A stretch of 64,000 nt of DNA from Planctomycetota bacterium (GTDB lineage Bacteria > Planctomycetota > Phycisphaerae > UBA1845 > PWPN01), in NCBI GenBank assembly GCA_029550525.1, contig JAKPHF010000001.1:1-64000 (forward strand), given 5' to 3'. This document shows, piece by piece, positions 21,328-30,785 of the stretch (position 1 is its first letter; each line of letters opens with the position of its first letter). Under the pieces are notes generated by a model that was not told the DNA's origin, made no database searches, and saw only the letters and a list, made by a program, of their open reading frames with translations. The position numbers and the translations under genes were made by a program.

Positions 21328-23751
21328 GTGGGCGAGTGGGACCTGAACTTCGAGCCTGCGGACTTGGCCGATGTCGTGTGGCTGGCGGTGCTGGCCCTGG
21401 TTCTCCTGGAGGCGGCCCGCTACGTCATTCGAGGCCGTCGTCCGGCTTCGACGGCGGCCAGAGCGATCGTGGCTGCCCTGGCGGCGATCACGCTCGGCTG
21501 GTTGGCGATTTCCGGCCGGCTGAAGGTTTCGCATATCTCCCACGGCTGGGCCTGCTTGATCCTGGCTGTCCTCCTGCTGCCCTGGCTTGTCCGCTCCTAC
21601 CGGACGACCACCCGTCCGCTCGCCGCTCACAACCGCCTGATCCTGCTTACGCTGCGGGTGGCCGCCGCCGGGATCGCCCTGCTCATGATCGCTCGCCCCG
21701 TGGCCGTCTGGAGCAGCTCTCTGCGCGAACGGGCATCGGTCGGCATCCTCCTGGACACATCGCGGTCCATGAACGTCCGCGACATCGTGCCGCCCCGGCC
21801 CGTGGCGGACACGAAGATCGAACCGGTCTCCCGGCTCGAAACCGTCCAGGCCATGTTCGAGGCATCGCGCGACGCTCTGCACCGGCTCGAAGAGAGCATG
21901 GATGTCCAATTTATGACATTTGACGCCCGGCTGCGGCGTGTGAACGAGGTCCCCGACAAGGCCGAGGGCGGTCTGACCGCCGTGGGCCGGAACCTGGACC
22001 GCGCTCGCGACCTTCTGGTCCAAACCGGGGCTCGGATTGCCGGGCTCATTCTCATCTCCGATGGCCGCGACACCTCTTCCAACACGTCCGACCCGCTGCA
22101 AGCCGGCGACGAGCTGGCCATGGCCGGCGTCCCGCTGTACTGCGTAGGCGTGGGTAACGAGGTGCCCCAAGGCGAAACCCGCTCGCTCACGCCGCGGCGG
22201 CTCGACATGCCCGATCGCGTCGGCGTGCTCAACCGGCTGAGTGTCGGGGCCGAGTTCCTGGCCGCCGGCCTGGTGGGCGTCCCTGTCGAGGTGCGTCTGG
22301 ATTACGACGGCGAAAAAGTCGGTTCGCAGATTATCAAGCCGACGCAGGTGCACGAACTCATCCGCGCCGACCTGTCCCACGTGTTCACCGAAGGGGGCCT
22401 GCACCAGGTAACCGTCGTCGCAACCGCCGCCGGCCTGCCCGCCCCGCAAGGCGAGGCTCGTCTCTCCCGCTACGTCCGCGTCACCGACGACAAGGTGCAG
22501 GTGCTCTACATCGATCGCCCGCGATATGAGCGAGCCGCCGTCGCCCGGGCCCTCGACTATGCCCAGGAGATCAATCTTACCAAGATCGATCTTGACCGCC
22601 CCGCCGACGCGCCGGCCGTCGATCTGCTTCCCGCCGCCCCGGAAGCCTGGCGCATATACCACGTCGTCATCATTGGCGACGTCGCCCCGAATCAAATCCC
22701 GGATGATGCCATGCAATCCATCGCCGGGCTGGTCGTCTCGGAAGGACGCGGCGCTGCCATTCTCGGCGGTGTCCGCAGCCTGGGCAGCGGCGATTATGCG
22801 GGGACCCCGTTCCACGGCCTGTTTCCCGTGGATCTGGCCGCTCGCGGACAAATCGACGGCGCGGTGCCGTTCGAGATCACCCCGGCAGGCAAGCTCCACC
22901 CCTGCTGCCAATCGGGCGGCCAGGATGACACAATCTGGTCACGGATGCCTCCATTCGCCGGGGCCAGCCGATTGGGCCAGGTCGCCCCCGCGGCTGAAGT
23001 GCTCATCCGGACAACATCCGGTGCACCACTCATGGTGGTCCGGCAGACGCGAGCCGGCCGTACCGCCGCCCTCGCCTTCGACTCTACGTGGCAATGGCCC
23101 TTCGCGGGCGACGCCGGACTCGAACTCCATCGGCGTTTCTGGCGACAACTCGTGCTATGGCTGGCCAATCGAAGGCCGGAAGTCTGGGTTCTCCCCGAGC
23201 GTTCGCAGTACGACCTGACCCGGCTCCAGGCGGGCGACGAACAGGTGGTGTTGCGGGCGGGCATCAACGAGCCCACCACGGGCGGCTTGCCTGCCCAGAG
23301 CGCCATCACCGGCGAGATCGTCGCACCCGATGGCCGAACCACGCTGCTCGTCTGGACCGCCGCGGGCGACGGCTTCGAGGCACGGCCCACCATCGATCAG
23401 CCTGGTGAGTACAAAGTCCGCGTGCAGGGCAGCATCGCCAACCAGCCGGTCGGCCAGGCCGAAGCCGGGTTCATCGTCGAATCCGTCGATCGAGAGATGT
23501 CCGAACCGTTCGCCGATCTGGAGAGCCTCGAGCGTCTCGCCGCCCGAACCGCCTCCATCGGCGGCCAATACATCCCCACCGAGCAATTCAGCCAACTCCT
23601 CGAACGCATCCGCGCCAGCAGCAGCGAGTCCCGCATCACCCGAGCCCATCGCCACTATCTGGTGGACGATCATCCCTGGTTCTGGCTGGCCGCCTTCATC
23701 GGCATGCTGGCGATGGAGTGGATCGTGCGCCGCCGCCTCGGATTGGTGTGA
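21328..23751 (+). CDS. VWA-domain membrane protein with GATase-like domain
   Basis: 807 residues. Three N-terminal hydrophobic segments (about 15-33, 45-62, 72-88) plus one near 103-121 precede a von Willebrand A domain with MIDAS DTSRS (143-147) and ISDGRDTS. A class I glutamine-amidotransferase-like fold (YHVVIIGDVAPNQIP, ILGGVRSLGSGDY) comes next, and the protein ends with a membrane anchor (FWLAAFIGMLAMEWIV). This architecture is typical of planctomycetal and bacteroidete BatA-neighbour proteins of unknown function. GTG start with AGGAGG six bases ahead. The MoxR/DUF58 partners that usually accompany it are not in the window. Confidence 0.85.
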   Translation: MGEWDLNFEPADLADVVWLAVLALVLLEAARYVIRGRRPASTAARAIVAALAAITLGWLAISGRLKVSHISHGWACLILAVLLLPWLVRSYRTTTRPLAAHNRLILLTLRVAAAGIALLMIARPVAVWSSSLRERASVGILLDTSRSMNVRDIVPPRPVADTKIEPVSRLETVQAMFEASRDALHRLEESMDVQFMTFDARLRRVNEVPDKAEGGLTAVGRNLDRARDLLVQTGARIAGLILISDGRDTSSNTSDPLQAGDELAMAGVPLYCVGVGNEVPQGETRSLTPRRLDMPDRVGVLNRLSVGAEFLAAGLVGVPVEVRLDYDGEKVGSQIIKPTQVHELIRADLSHVFTEGGLHQVTVVATAAGLPAPQGEARLSRYVRVTDDKVQVLYIDRPRYERAAVARALDYAQEINLTKIDLDRPADAPAVDLLPAAPEAWRIYHVVIIGDVAPNQIPDDAMQSIAGLVVSEGRGAAILGGVRSLGSGDYAGTPFHGLFPVDLAARGQIDGAVPFEITPAGKLHPCCQSGGQDDTIWSRMPPFAGASRLGQVAPAAEVLIRTTSGAPLMVVRQTRAGRTAALAFDSTWQWPFAGDAGLELHRRFWRQLVLWLANRRPEVWVLPERSQYDLTRLQAGDEQVVLRAGINEPTTGGLPAQSAITGEIVAPDGRTTLLVWTAAGDGFEARPTIDQPGEYKVRVQGSIANQPVGQAEAGFIVESVDREMSEPFADLESLERLAARTASIGGQYIPTEQFSQLLERIRASSSESRITRAHRHYLVDDHPWFWLAAFIGMLAMEWIVRRRLGLV

Positions 23752-23931
23752 TGAGGCTTGAGACCTGAGACTTGCGGCTTGAGGGAGAGCCGAACAGGTC
23801 TGACCACAACAGAGAGGGACACAAATACGTCACTTCAAACCCCAAGAGCTCTGAGCTATGAGCTGCGGGCTATGAGCCAGCCCCCCGACCGACAGCCGAC
23901 GGCTGATGACTGACAGCTGAGAGCTGATGGC
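23752..23931. repeat. Composite quasi-tandem repeat (blocks C-A-B)
   Basis: Directly after the stop: block C (ggcttgagacctgagacttg), a cacaacagagaggg stretch, block A (gagctatgagctgcgggc, tatgagcc) and block B (gacggctgatgactgacagc, tgagagctgatggctcat). The same C-A-B order occurs inverted at 59112-59227. It fills the whole gap between convergent genes. Confidence 0.75.
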
Positions 23932-26676
23932 TCATTTCATCATTTCCCGGACCTTGCGCAAGAGTTGGTCGGCCCGATAGGGCTTGTGCATGAAACCGGT
24001 GAACCGATTCTCGGCCAGTTCGCCGGTTGCTTCCTGCTCGTCGAACCCGCTCGACAGGAGCACGCGGACTTCCGGGCGGAGCTGCCGCATGGCTGCCAGC
24101 GCTTCCCGCCCGCTCATGCGAGGCATGGTCATGTCCAACAGCACGACGCGCACTTCATCCGCGTGATCGCGAAACAACTCAACGCCCTCATAGCCATCCG
24201 CCGCCGTCAGCACGTTGAACCCGCTGTCCTCCAGGATGATTCGAGCCACCGTGCGCACGCTCTCTTCATCATCCACTACCAGCACCGTTCCTCCTGACAT
24301 GGAGGGAGCGGCGTCCGACATCTGCTCGACCACCTCGTCCGGCGTCGGCTGTGGACTGAGCGGCAGGAAGACCCTGAACGTGGTCCCTCGGCCGGGTGCG
24401 GTGTCCACGGAGAGTGCTCCCCGATGACCGCGGACGATCCCCAGCACCGCCGCCAGCCCCAGTCCACGTCCGGTCGCCTTCGTACTGAAGAACGGCTCGA
24501 AAATGCGGCTTTTCGTCTGCTCATCCATTCCAGGGCCCGTATCACGAACCTCCAAGCAGACGTATCTGCCCGCGGCCAAACTCCCCTCGCTGACCTGGCC
24601 CGAGACGGGACCGCCCGAGAGCTCAATCTCGCTCGTGCGAACGGATACCGCTCCCGGCTCTTCGCCCACCGCTTCCGCGGCGTTGATCACCAGGTTCATG
24701 ACGATCTGGCGAACCTGCCCCGGATCGCCTCGGACGTAGAGCGGAACCGCCCCCAATTCCACGTCCAGCTTCACGCTCTTACCGATCGACACCCGCAGAA
24801 GCGAGTCGGTCTCCTGCACCGCCGACCGCAGATCGAACGTCGTCAGGACGAACTTGCCCTTGCCCGAGTAGGCGAGCAGTTGCCGGGCCAGATCGGCTGC
24901 CTGCTGAGCCGCCGACTCGATGTGAGCCAGATACTCGCCTACCGGCGAGTCCGCCCCGACCGCGCTGCGGGCCAGGCTCGCGCTGCCCATGACCGCCGTC
25001 AGCAGGTTGTTGAAGTCGTGAGCCACGCCCCCCGCCAGCACGCCGAGGCTTTCAAGCCGCTGCGTCTCGAGCAGCGCCCGTTCCATGGCCAGCCGGTCCT
25101 CTTCCGCCCGCTTGCGTGCCGTCAGATCGGTCGCGAACGCGAACTGATAGAACATGCCTTTGTAATGCAGCGGGCTGGCGGTGATCTCCACGGGGAACGT
25201 GCTGCCGTCCCTACGCCGATGCTGCGACTCGAACGTGACCGTGCGGCCGGTGCGGTTCAGCGAATTCCAGTGTTCGGTCCAATGGTTACGGGAGAAACAG
25301 GGATCGATGTCGAACACCCCCATGCCCAGCAGTTCCTGTTTCGTGTAGCCGAGCGAACGGCAGGCCTCCTCATTGACATAGAAAAAGCTTCCGTCCTCCC
25401 GGACCCAGAACGTCGCGACGGCGGAATGATCCATCGCGAACTGCGTCAGTCGCAACGCGTCCTCCGTCTTGCGGCGCTCGGTGATGTCCATGCCGACCCC
25501 CCACGCCGCCCATCCCGGCACCTGCAAGTCCGCCGAGGCGTTCGACCAGGAGATCGTGCGTGGCTCGCCCTTCTTGCAGTGCAGGATCCATTCCTGCTCG
25601 GCTCCCGGCGCCAATCCGAAGAGCGGTGAATCGCCGCCGCCGTCGCCGCCGATGAACTCAGGGGCCAGCAACTGCCGGGCCAACGGGTTGCCCACGATCT
25701 CGCGAGAGCTGAAACCGGTCACCTGCTCGCAGTAGCGGTTCCAGACGATGATTTGGCCGTCGCCGTCGAACGCGGCCACCATCGCGGGCATGTTCTCCAC
25801 CGCCAGCCGAAGACGCTGCTCGCTTTCCCGCAGCGCGGTCTGACGCTGGAGGAAAGCCCGCAACACCACCGCGAGACCGGCGGCGAGCGTGAGACCGACC
25901 GCCAGAAACGCCTCATCCACTCGGGACTGATGCGCAGCAACGGTACGCGGCGTGGGCACCAACGTCAGCGTCCACTTCCGGTCGAGCACGTGCACGGGGT
26001 AACTTTGGGCGAACGGTGATTCGTGAAAGACCTCGGACGGCCCCTGCTCGAACAGCAACTCGCCCTGGTCTTCGATGCGAAGATAAAAGTCGCCCAAGGC
26101 TCCTTTTTGCAGGGCATCCCGGATCAGCGCGTCCATCCGGAACACGCCGTTGATATACCCTTCCAAGCGGCCGTCCACGATGAGCGGAAAATACGTCCCG
26201 AAGCCGCGACCGCCTTGAAACAGGTTCAATGGTCGGCTGGACCGGGGCTCATTCCGCCGCGCCGCCTCCCGCAGGACGTCGGCCAGACCCGGGTGGGCCT
26301 GCAGCGCACGATTTCGCGCGGGAAGGTTCGGCTCCTCGGGCACCAGCCAGCGAATCACGCCGTCCGGATCGATCCAGTTGATCGCCTGGAACGAGCTGAA
26401 CTCCGCCTGGATGGCTCGCGCCATCTCCCCGAAGCGCTCCGGCGTGTTGACCTCGTCGCGCTGCCACTGGGCTGCCATCTGCCGAACCAGGTGCAGGCGG
26501 GACGATATGAACGTCTCCAGCCGCAGCGCCACCTGCTCGGTCGTCGTGCGAGTCCGAAGCTCCAACATTTGCCTCTCAACGCGATTGCGCTGATTCCAGA
26601 TCAGCACGAGCGCGCCCGCGACCACCAGGAGTGTGAGAGCGGGGATGAGGACTTGACTGGCTACAACTTTCCGCAT
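23932..26676 (-). CDS. Hybrid sensor histidine kinase/response regulator
   Basis: About 914 residues. Membrane segment at about 6-25, a periplasmic CHASE-like sensor (NWIDPDGVIRWLVP, GTYFPLIVDGRLEGYINGVF), second membrane segment near 260-280, and two PAS domains with PAC motifs (about 285-530). The HisKA box is LAGGVAHDFNNLLTAVMG, the HATPase has N (NLVINAAEAV), G1 (DTGPGM), F and G2 (GRGLGLAAV) boxes, and a C-terminal receiver has LVVDDEE, phospho-acceptor Asp in LLDMTMP and Lys in HKPY. It senses an extracytoplasmic signal. No output regulator lies beside it. The ATG at 26676 is used; a GTG at 26685 is the alternative. Confidence 0.92.
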   Translation of the reverse strand: MRKVVASQVLIPALTLLVVAGALVLIWNQRNRVERQMLELRTRTTTEQVALRLETFISSRLHLVRQMAAQWQRDEVNTPERFGEMARAIQAEFSSFQAINWIDPDGVIRWLVPEEPNLPARNRALQAHPGLADVLREAARRNEPRSSRPLNLFQGGRGFGTYFPLIVDGRLEGYINGVFRMDALIRDALQKGALGDFYLRIEDQGELLFEQGPSEVFHESPFAQSYPVHVLDRKWTLTLVPTPRTVAAHQSRVDEAFLAVGLTLAAGLAVVLRAFLQRQTALRESEQRLRLAVENMPAMVAAFDGDGQIIVWNRYCEQVTGFSSREIVGNPLARQLLAPEFIGGDGGGDSPLFGLAPGAEQEWILHCKKGEPRTISWSNASADLQVPGWAAWGVGMDITERRKTEDALRLTQFAMDHSAVATFWVREDGSFFYVNEEACRSLGYTKQELLGMGVFDIDPCFSRNHWTEHWNSLNRTGRTVTFESQHRRRDGSTFPVEITASPLHYKGMFYQFAFATDLTARKRAEEDRLAMERALLETQRLESLGVLAGGVAHDFNNLLTAVMGSASLARSAVGADSPVGEYLAHIESAAQQAADLARQLLAYSGKGKFVLTTFDLRSAVQETDSLLRVSIGKSVKLDVELGAVPLYVRGDPGQVRQIVMNLVINAAEAVGEEPGAVSVRTSEIELSGGPVSGQVSEGSLAAGRYVCLEVRDTGPGMDEQTKSRIFEPFFSTKATGRGLGLAAVLGIVRGHRGALSVDTAPGRGTTFRVFLPLSPQPTPDEVVEQMSDAAPSMSGGTVLVVDDEESVRTVARIILEDSGFNVLTAADGYEGVELFRDHADEVRVVLLDMTMPRMSGREALAAMRQLRPEVRVLLSSGFDEQEATGELAENRFTGFMHKPYRADQLLRKVREMMK

Positions 26677-26889
26677 TCGCAACACCGTCGCGAGATCGCT
26701 TCGACTTGCCGACTCGCCCGAACCGTGGCCCCTGATCTGAATTCGCCGGCCGGCCGAACGCCGCCACCGGGAGCCGCCTTACTGCATCCTATCAGACTCC
26801 TTCCACCTCCGCATCGAAAACGTGGCGGAATCAGCGCCGACGCCGTTGCCGCGCGTTGAGAATCGCCGCGCCGCTTCGTACCATCAGGC

Positions 26890-27948
26890 ATGCTCCGCAT
26901 CGGAAACCTCCAGATCGACATGCCCGTGGTTCAGGCCGCTCTCAGCGGCTACAGCGATCTGGCCATGCGCCGGGTGGCCCGTCTGCACGGGGCTCGCTAC
27001 GCGCTCAACGAAGTGGTTCTCGACCGGCTGGTCCTGACCCGGGGCAAAAAACAGCAGGCCATCACTCGGGTCGCCCCCGACGACCACCCCGTAGGCGGCC
27101 AACTGATGGGGGCCGATCCTCTGACATTCGCCCGCGCCGCCGACGCCCTGGTGGAAGCAGGCTATGACGTGGTTGACATTAACTTCGGCTGCCCGGTTCG
27201 CAAGGTTCTGGGCCGATGCCGCGGCGGCTACCTGCTCTCGCAGCCGGCCATCGCCCTGGATATTATCCGCCGCGTATACGACGCCGTGGCCGGCCGCCGT
27301 CCGGTAACCGTCAAGATGCGCAGGGGCATGGATGACAGCCCCGAAAGCGAGCGGCACTTCTTTCAGATCCTCGACGGCGCGTTCGAGATCGGCGTCGATG
27401 CCATCACCGTCCATCCCCGCACCGTCCGCCAGCGCTATGTCGGCCCCAGCCACTGGCCCTTCCTGGCCCGAGTCAAGAAACACGTGGGCGACCGCATCAT
27501 CCTGGGCAGCGGCGACCTCTTCACTGCCGCCGATTGCGTCCGCATGATGCGCGAGACCGGCGTCGACGGCGTCACTGCCGCCCGTGGATGCATCGGCAAT
27601 CCCTGGCTCTTCAATGAAGCGCGAGCCCTGCTGGAAGGCAGGCCGCTACCCGATCCGCCCAGCGTGCCCGAGCAAGGCCGGACCATCCGGCAGCATTTCG
27701 AATGGGTGGCCGAGCGCGAGGGCGATCAGCGGGCCGGTGCCATCATGCGCAAGTTCGGCATCAAGTACAGCGAGTTGCACCCCATGGGGCAGGCCGTCCG
27801 CGACGCCTTCATCCGCGCTCGCAACACGGCCGATTGGCTGGCGGTGCTCGACAAATGGTACTCACCCGACAAACCCTGGCCGCCCGGCGTTCGCCGCACC
27901 GGCCCGGGCCATCTCGTCGCCGCCGGCGCCTGTCAGGATGTGGAATAA
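26890..27948 (+). CDS. tRNA-dihydrouridine synthase family protein
   Basis: 352 residues, TIM-barrel flavoenzyme that reduces uridine to dihydrouridine in tRNA D-loops. Seen: PVVQAALSGYSDLAMRR near the start, INFGCPVRKV (98-106) with the catalytic Cys101, VTVKMRRG, ITVHPRT.RQRY and GSGDLFTAAD..MM.ETGVDGV..ARGCIGNPW, the FMN phosphate-binding end of Dus proteins. Where most DusB enzymes have GAG(S/G)ALL after the Cys loop, this has CRGGYLL (Cys110), a variant. It is most like DusB. Followed directly by repeats. Confidence 0.9.
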   Translation: MLRIGNLQIDMPVVQAALSGYSDLAMRRVARLHGARYALNEVVLDRLVLTRGKKQQAITRVAPDDHPVGGQLMGADPLTFARAADALVEAGYDVVDINFGCPVRKVLGRCRGGYLLSQPAIALDIIRRVYDAVAGRRPVTVKMRRGMDDSPESERHFFQILDGAFEIGVDAITVHPRTVRQRYVGPSHWPFLARVKKHVGDRIILGSGDLFTAADCVRMMRETGVDGVTAARGCIGNPWLFNEARALLEGRPLPDPPSVPEQGRTIRQHFEWVAEREGDQRAGAIMRKFGIKYSELHPMGQAVRDAFIRARNTADWLAVLDKWYSPDKPWPPGVRRTGPGHLVAAGACQDVE

Positions 27949-28020
27949 GCTGTGAGCTATGAGCTGTGGGCTATGAGCCAGACGTCCTGCCGACGGCTGA
28001 GAACTGAGAGCTAACAGTTG
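27949..28020. repeat. Quasi-tandem repeat blocks A and B
   Basis: Begins at the stop codon of the preceding gene: gctgtgagctatgagctgtg, ggctatgagccagacg, then gacggctgagaactgagagc. Same words as 23752-23931. Confidence 0.75.
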
Positions 28021-28103
28021 AAGGCCAAGAAGCAAAGGACTCGGCGGCACACATCGCCCCATGAATGCCACATACATGGCAGCTTGCTTCTTCAAAAACA
28101 ACC

Positions 28104-28180
28104 AACCACAGAGGGCACAGCGGATCACAGAGGAAGAACTCATATGCCCGCCTCTGTGTTCCTCTGTGCCCTCTGTGGTT
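28104..28180. repeat. cacagagg repeat forming a long inverted pair
   Basis: aaccacagagggcaca (28104-28119) is perfectly complementary to 28165-28180. Between them are further cacagagg/cctctgtg words and a central catatgcccg. A second copy with the same centre lies at 39142-39220. The flanks to 28325 hold no gene. Confidence 0.8.
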
Positions 28181-28325
28181 CGCTTCACACGGAGGCAGGC
28201 GAAGAAGTTGGAGACCGGAGAGGCCGAGAGATCCCCGGCCGCCGGCGTAACGGCAGATCACTTTAGGTCATTTTTTCGTCATCGGTGCCCGCGGGCGTGA
28301 TCCGTGGTTCACATCCGTGGTAGGG

Positions 28326-29612
28326 TCAATCGTCCGCCGGCGCGGACGAGAGTGTCTCGCGCATGGCGTTGCTGGCGTGTCGCAGGTACTGCTGTCGAAG
28401 CTGATTGACGTCCGGCGGCAGGTCCTGCTCGCGAAGGAAGAAGCTGATCGTGCTGCCGTTCTCACTGGGAATCGTGATCTGGCCCACGATGGGATTGGTC
28501 CTCAGGACGGCGGCGGCAGCAGGATCGGTGCTGCTCGCCGTGCTGCTCCCCGCACCGGCAAATGTTCCCGCGGCGAACCGGACGCCGTCCGTCTCCACGA
28601 AGAACGCCAGGCCCGTCTCAGCCGCCACCAACTGCAGCGCCTGATGAACGGTCACATTCTCGAGCGTCATGCGGAACCGCTCGACCTGATGCGTCGGCAG
28701 CGATGCGAGCACGCCGGGTTCCAACTTCAACTCCAGCCCGGCCCGATTCACCACCAGATCCAGCAACACATCCCTAAGTTGCACCTCGTTGTACTGGGCG
28801 GTCACCGTGCGCTGAAGCTGTCGCTCGACCTGGCGCGTGTTCGTGCAGATCGCGATGGTCTTGCCTTCCGGATACCACTCCCACCCGTACTGCTTGCACG
28901 CCAGCTCCAGCACACGGGCGGCGGGGCCTGCTCCCACGGAGTCGGCCAGGCGGTAGATCTTCTCGCGACTCGCCGCGGCATCCGACGTGGACATGTCCTG
29001 GAATTGAAATTCGATCGAGTCGGCCAACGCCCTGCTCCAGGGCGTACTGTACAGCTTCTGGATCAAGGCCACTTCATCCCACGTGGCTCGACGGCAAATC
29101 CGGAACAGCGCCGGGCGGGGCTGAATCACCAACTTGTCCGTCTGCAGCACGTACTCAGCCGCCAGTGGATTGAGTAGCGCGGTGAGGCTCTCCCGCAACG
29201 GCCGGTTCTCGATGGTCGCGGTTACCATCGTTCTGCTGCCGTACGGAAGGCATCCCAGAATGAACCGATCAAACTCAATGGGAACGCCGGTTTTTTCCGA
29301 GAGCAGCCGGATGGCCTCGCCGATGGGAGCGTCCTCGATTCGCAAACTGGTGGGCTGTTCGAGAGCCTGAACGATCAGGATCTCCTTCGAGTCATCGGAC
29401 GCGGGCATGAGCCCGCTGGACGAGAGTCCGCTCGACTTCGGAGCGGCCGTGCGCGGCGTGGCCGGTTGGGGGATCAACGTGGCCCGTCCCGACGGAGCAC
29501 CGGTCACAAAACCTTCGGGTCGCGCGGGCGCCGTGTCGCTCGCCACGCCCCATGAGACGCAGGCGATCAGCGACAAGACGACTCCCAGGTACATCATCCG
29601 CACACGTGACAT
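28326..29612 (-). CDS. Exported STN-domain (secretin/TonB-short-N-terminus-like) protein
   Basis: 428 residues. A signal peptide (MMYLGVVLSLIACVSWGVA) and a Pro/Ser-rich linker lead to a first STN-like domain at about 90-165 (IEDAPIGEAIRLLSEKTGVP, RPLRESLTALLNPL) and a second at about 265-345 (VQLRDVLLDLVVNRAGLEL, VTVHQALQLVAAETGL). It has no secretin channel or TonB barrel, so it is a stand-alone periplasmic protein. GGGAG lies seven bases before the ATG. It follows an ECF sigma/anti-sigma pair on the same strand with a 159-base gap. In Fec-type systems an STN domain is the signal input to the anti-sigma factor; a similar role here is inference. Confidence 0.7.
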   Translation of the reverse strand: MSRVRMMYLGVVLSLIACVSWGVASDTAPARPEGFVTGAPSGRATLIPQPATPRTAAPKSSGLSSSGLMPASDDSKEILIVQALEQPTSLRIEDAPIGEAIRLLSEKTGVPIEFDRFILGCLPYGSRTMVTATIENRPLRESLTALLNPLAAEYVLQTDKLVIQPRPALFRICRRATWDEVALIQKLYSTPWSRALADSIEFQFQDMSTSDAAASREKIYRLADSVGAGPAARVLELACKQYGWEWYPEGKTIAICTNTRQVERQLQRTVTAQYNEVQLRDVLLDLVVNRAGLELKLEPGVLASLPTHQVERFRMTLENVTVHQALQLVAAETGLAFFVETDGVRFAAGTFAGAGSSTASSTDPAAAAVLRTNPIVGQITIPSENGSTISFFLREQDLPPDVNQLRQQYLRHASNAMRETLSSAPADD

Positions 29613-29771
29613 CCATCAACTCCCGACCCGACGCAACTGGCGGCTCCCGTCGCAGCATCGCCGGCCTCATCGCCGTCCCTGCAAAATATGCTCTCCACCA
29701 CCGCGGAGCGATCATGCAGCCTCCGGCCGCCTCGCCCCGCCCGACTGCCGCTCATCCGAACGGCCCAGACC

Positions 29772-30779
29772 CTAGAACAGATCGCCGGCCAGGATCTCGG
29801 CCGGCAAAGGCTTGGCTGATGCGATGAATATTTTCCGGGCAGGCTGCTGCGCTCGCTCGCTATCCACCTTCTGCACGGCCTGGGCAATATCCGGCGAGCG
29901 GGCATAGCTGACCTGAATCGTCTCGCCTGGCGACGCTGCCGCCACAGGCCTGCTGACCTGGATGGCGAGCGTGCCCGCCCCGCTGCTTGCCCGGGGAGCC
30001 CGGGTCATCACCACTACCACCGGTTCGACCGGCACGTCAACTATGGTGTCACCGACAGCGTCCCCCCGCACCTCTCCGGCATCGGCCAGAGCGGTGCTGT
30101 CCTCACCGCCGACCGCACCGTTGTCCAAATGGGCGATCTCGGTCTGCCCAAGGCTGTCCACGGACATCGGCAATCGGCCCGGCTGCAGCCAGACAACCAA
30201 CGCGATCGCCGCCGCCGCGGCCAAGGGTGCGGCAATCCGGGCCCACATCGGGAACCGGAGCGTGCGGGCCGCTCGTCGCGACTCGGCGCGAACCTCTGCC
30301 ATCACCCGTTCGTGGAGCCGGCCGTAATCCACCACCGGCACGTCGGCCCGCCGCTCCAGGAGCGCCGCATTCACCCGCTGCAGCGACTCGTAGCAGCCCC
30401 GCAGTGCCGGCTCGACCTCCAACCGTGCGAGCAGACTCGAACGCGCTTCGCCCTCGAGCTCCCCGTCGAGCAGCCGGCTCAGCAGGTACTCGTCGTCCTC
30501 GCTCACCGGAGCCGCCGCGCTGAGACGCTGCATTACGATTTCGTGGAACCGCTCATAATCGACCGACGGCTGATCCGCCGCCCGAGCCCGAACCAGCGCG
30601 TCGACGCGACAGAGCACCGCGTACGCGCTGCACAGTGCGGATTCGTTCTCCAGCCTCACGCGAAGCGCAGCCGCCTCGGCTTCCGGAAGATCTCCGTCCA
30701 GAAGCTGCGAAAGCAGAAATTCGTCGCGCTCGCTCACATGGTCACGCATCCCGCACATCCGATCCGCCGGCCCACTCAT
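29772..30779 (-). CDS. Transmembrane anti-sigma factor with duplicated N-terminal domain
   Basis: 335 residues. Two tandem copies of one 70-residue cytoplasmic module: residues about 15-85 (ERDEFLLSQLLDGDLPEAEA ... VDYERFHEIVMQRL) and about 92-160 (EDDEYLLSRLLDGELEGEAR ... VDYGRLHERVMAEV). A single membrane span (AAPLAAAAAIALVVWL, about 177-195) is followed by a 140-residue outer domain. The HxxxCxxC zinc motif of ZAS domains is absent. It starts 6 bases after the stop of the ECF sigma gene, so the two are translationally coupled, and it is the likely inhibitor of that sigma factor. Confidence 0.82.
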   Translation of the reverse strand: MSGPADRMCGMRDHVSERDEFLLSQLLDGDLPEAEAAALRVRLENESALCSAYAVLCRVDALVRARAADQPSVDYERFHEIVMQRLSAAAPVSEDDEYLLSRLLDGELEGEARSSLLARLEVEPALRGCYESLQRVNAALLERRADVPVVDYGRLHERVMAEVRAESRRAARTLRFPMWARIAAPLAAAAAIALVVWLQPGRLPMSVDSLGQTEIAHLDNGAVGGEDSTALADAGEVRGDAVGDTIVDVPVEPVVVVMTRAPRASSGAGTLAIQVSRPVAAASPGETIQVSYARSPDIAQAVQKVDSERAQQPARKIFIASAKPLPAEILAGDLF

Positions 30780-30785
30780 TCGGGG

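Noticed and set aside
21232-22911. 559-codon minus-strand frame
   Set aside because: Shadow of the VWA protein gene; His/Gly/Asp-rich translation without motifs.
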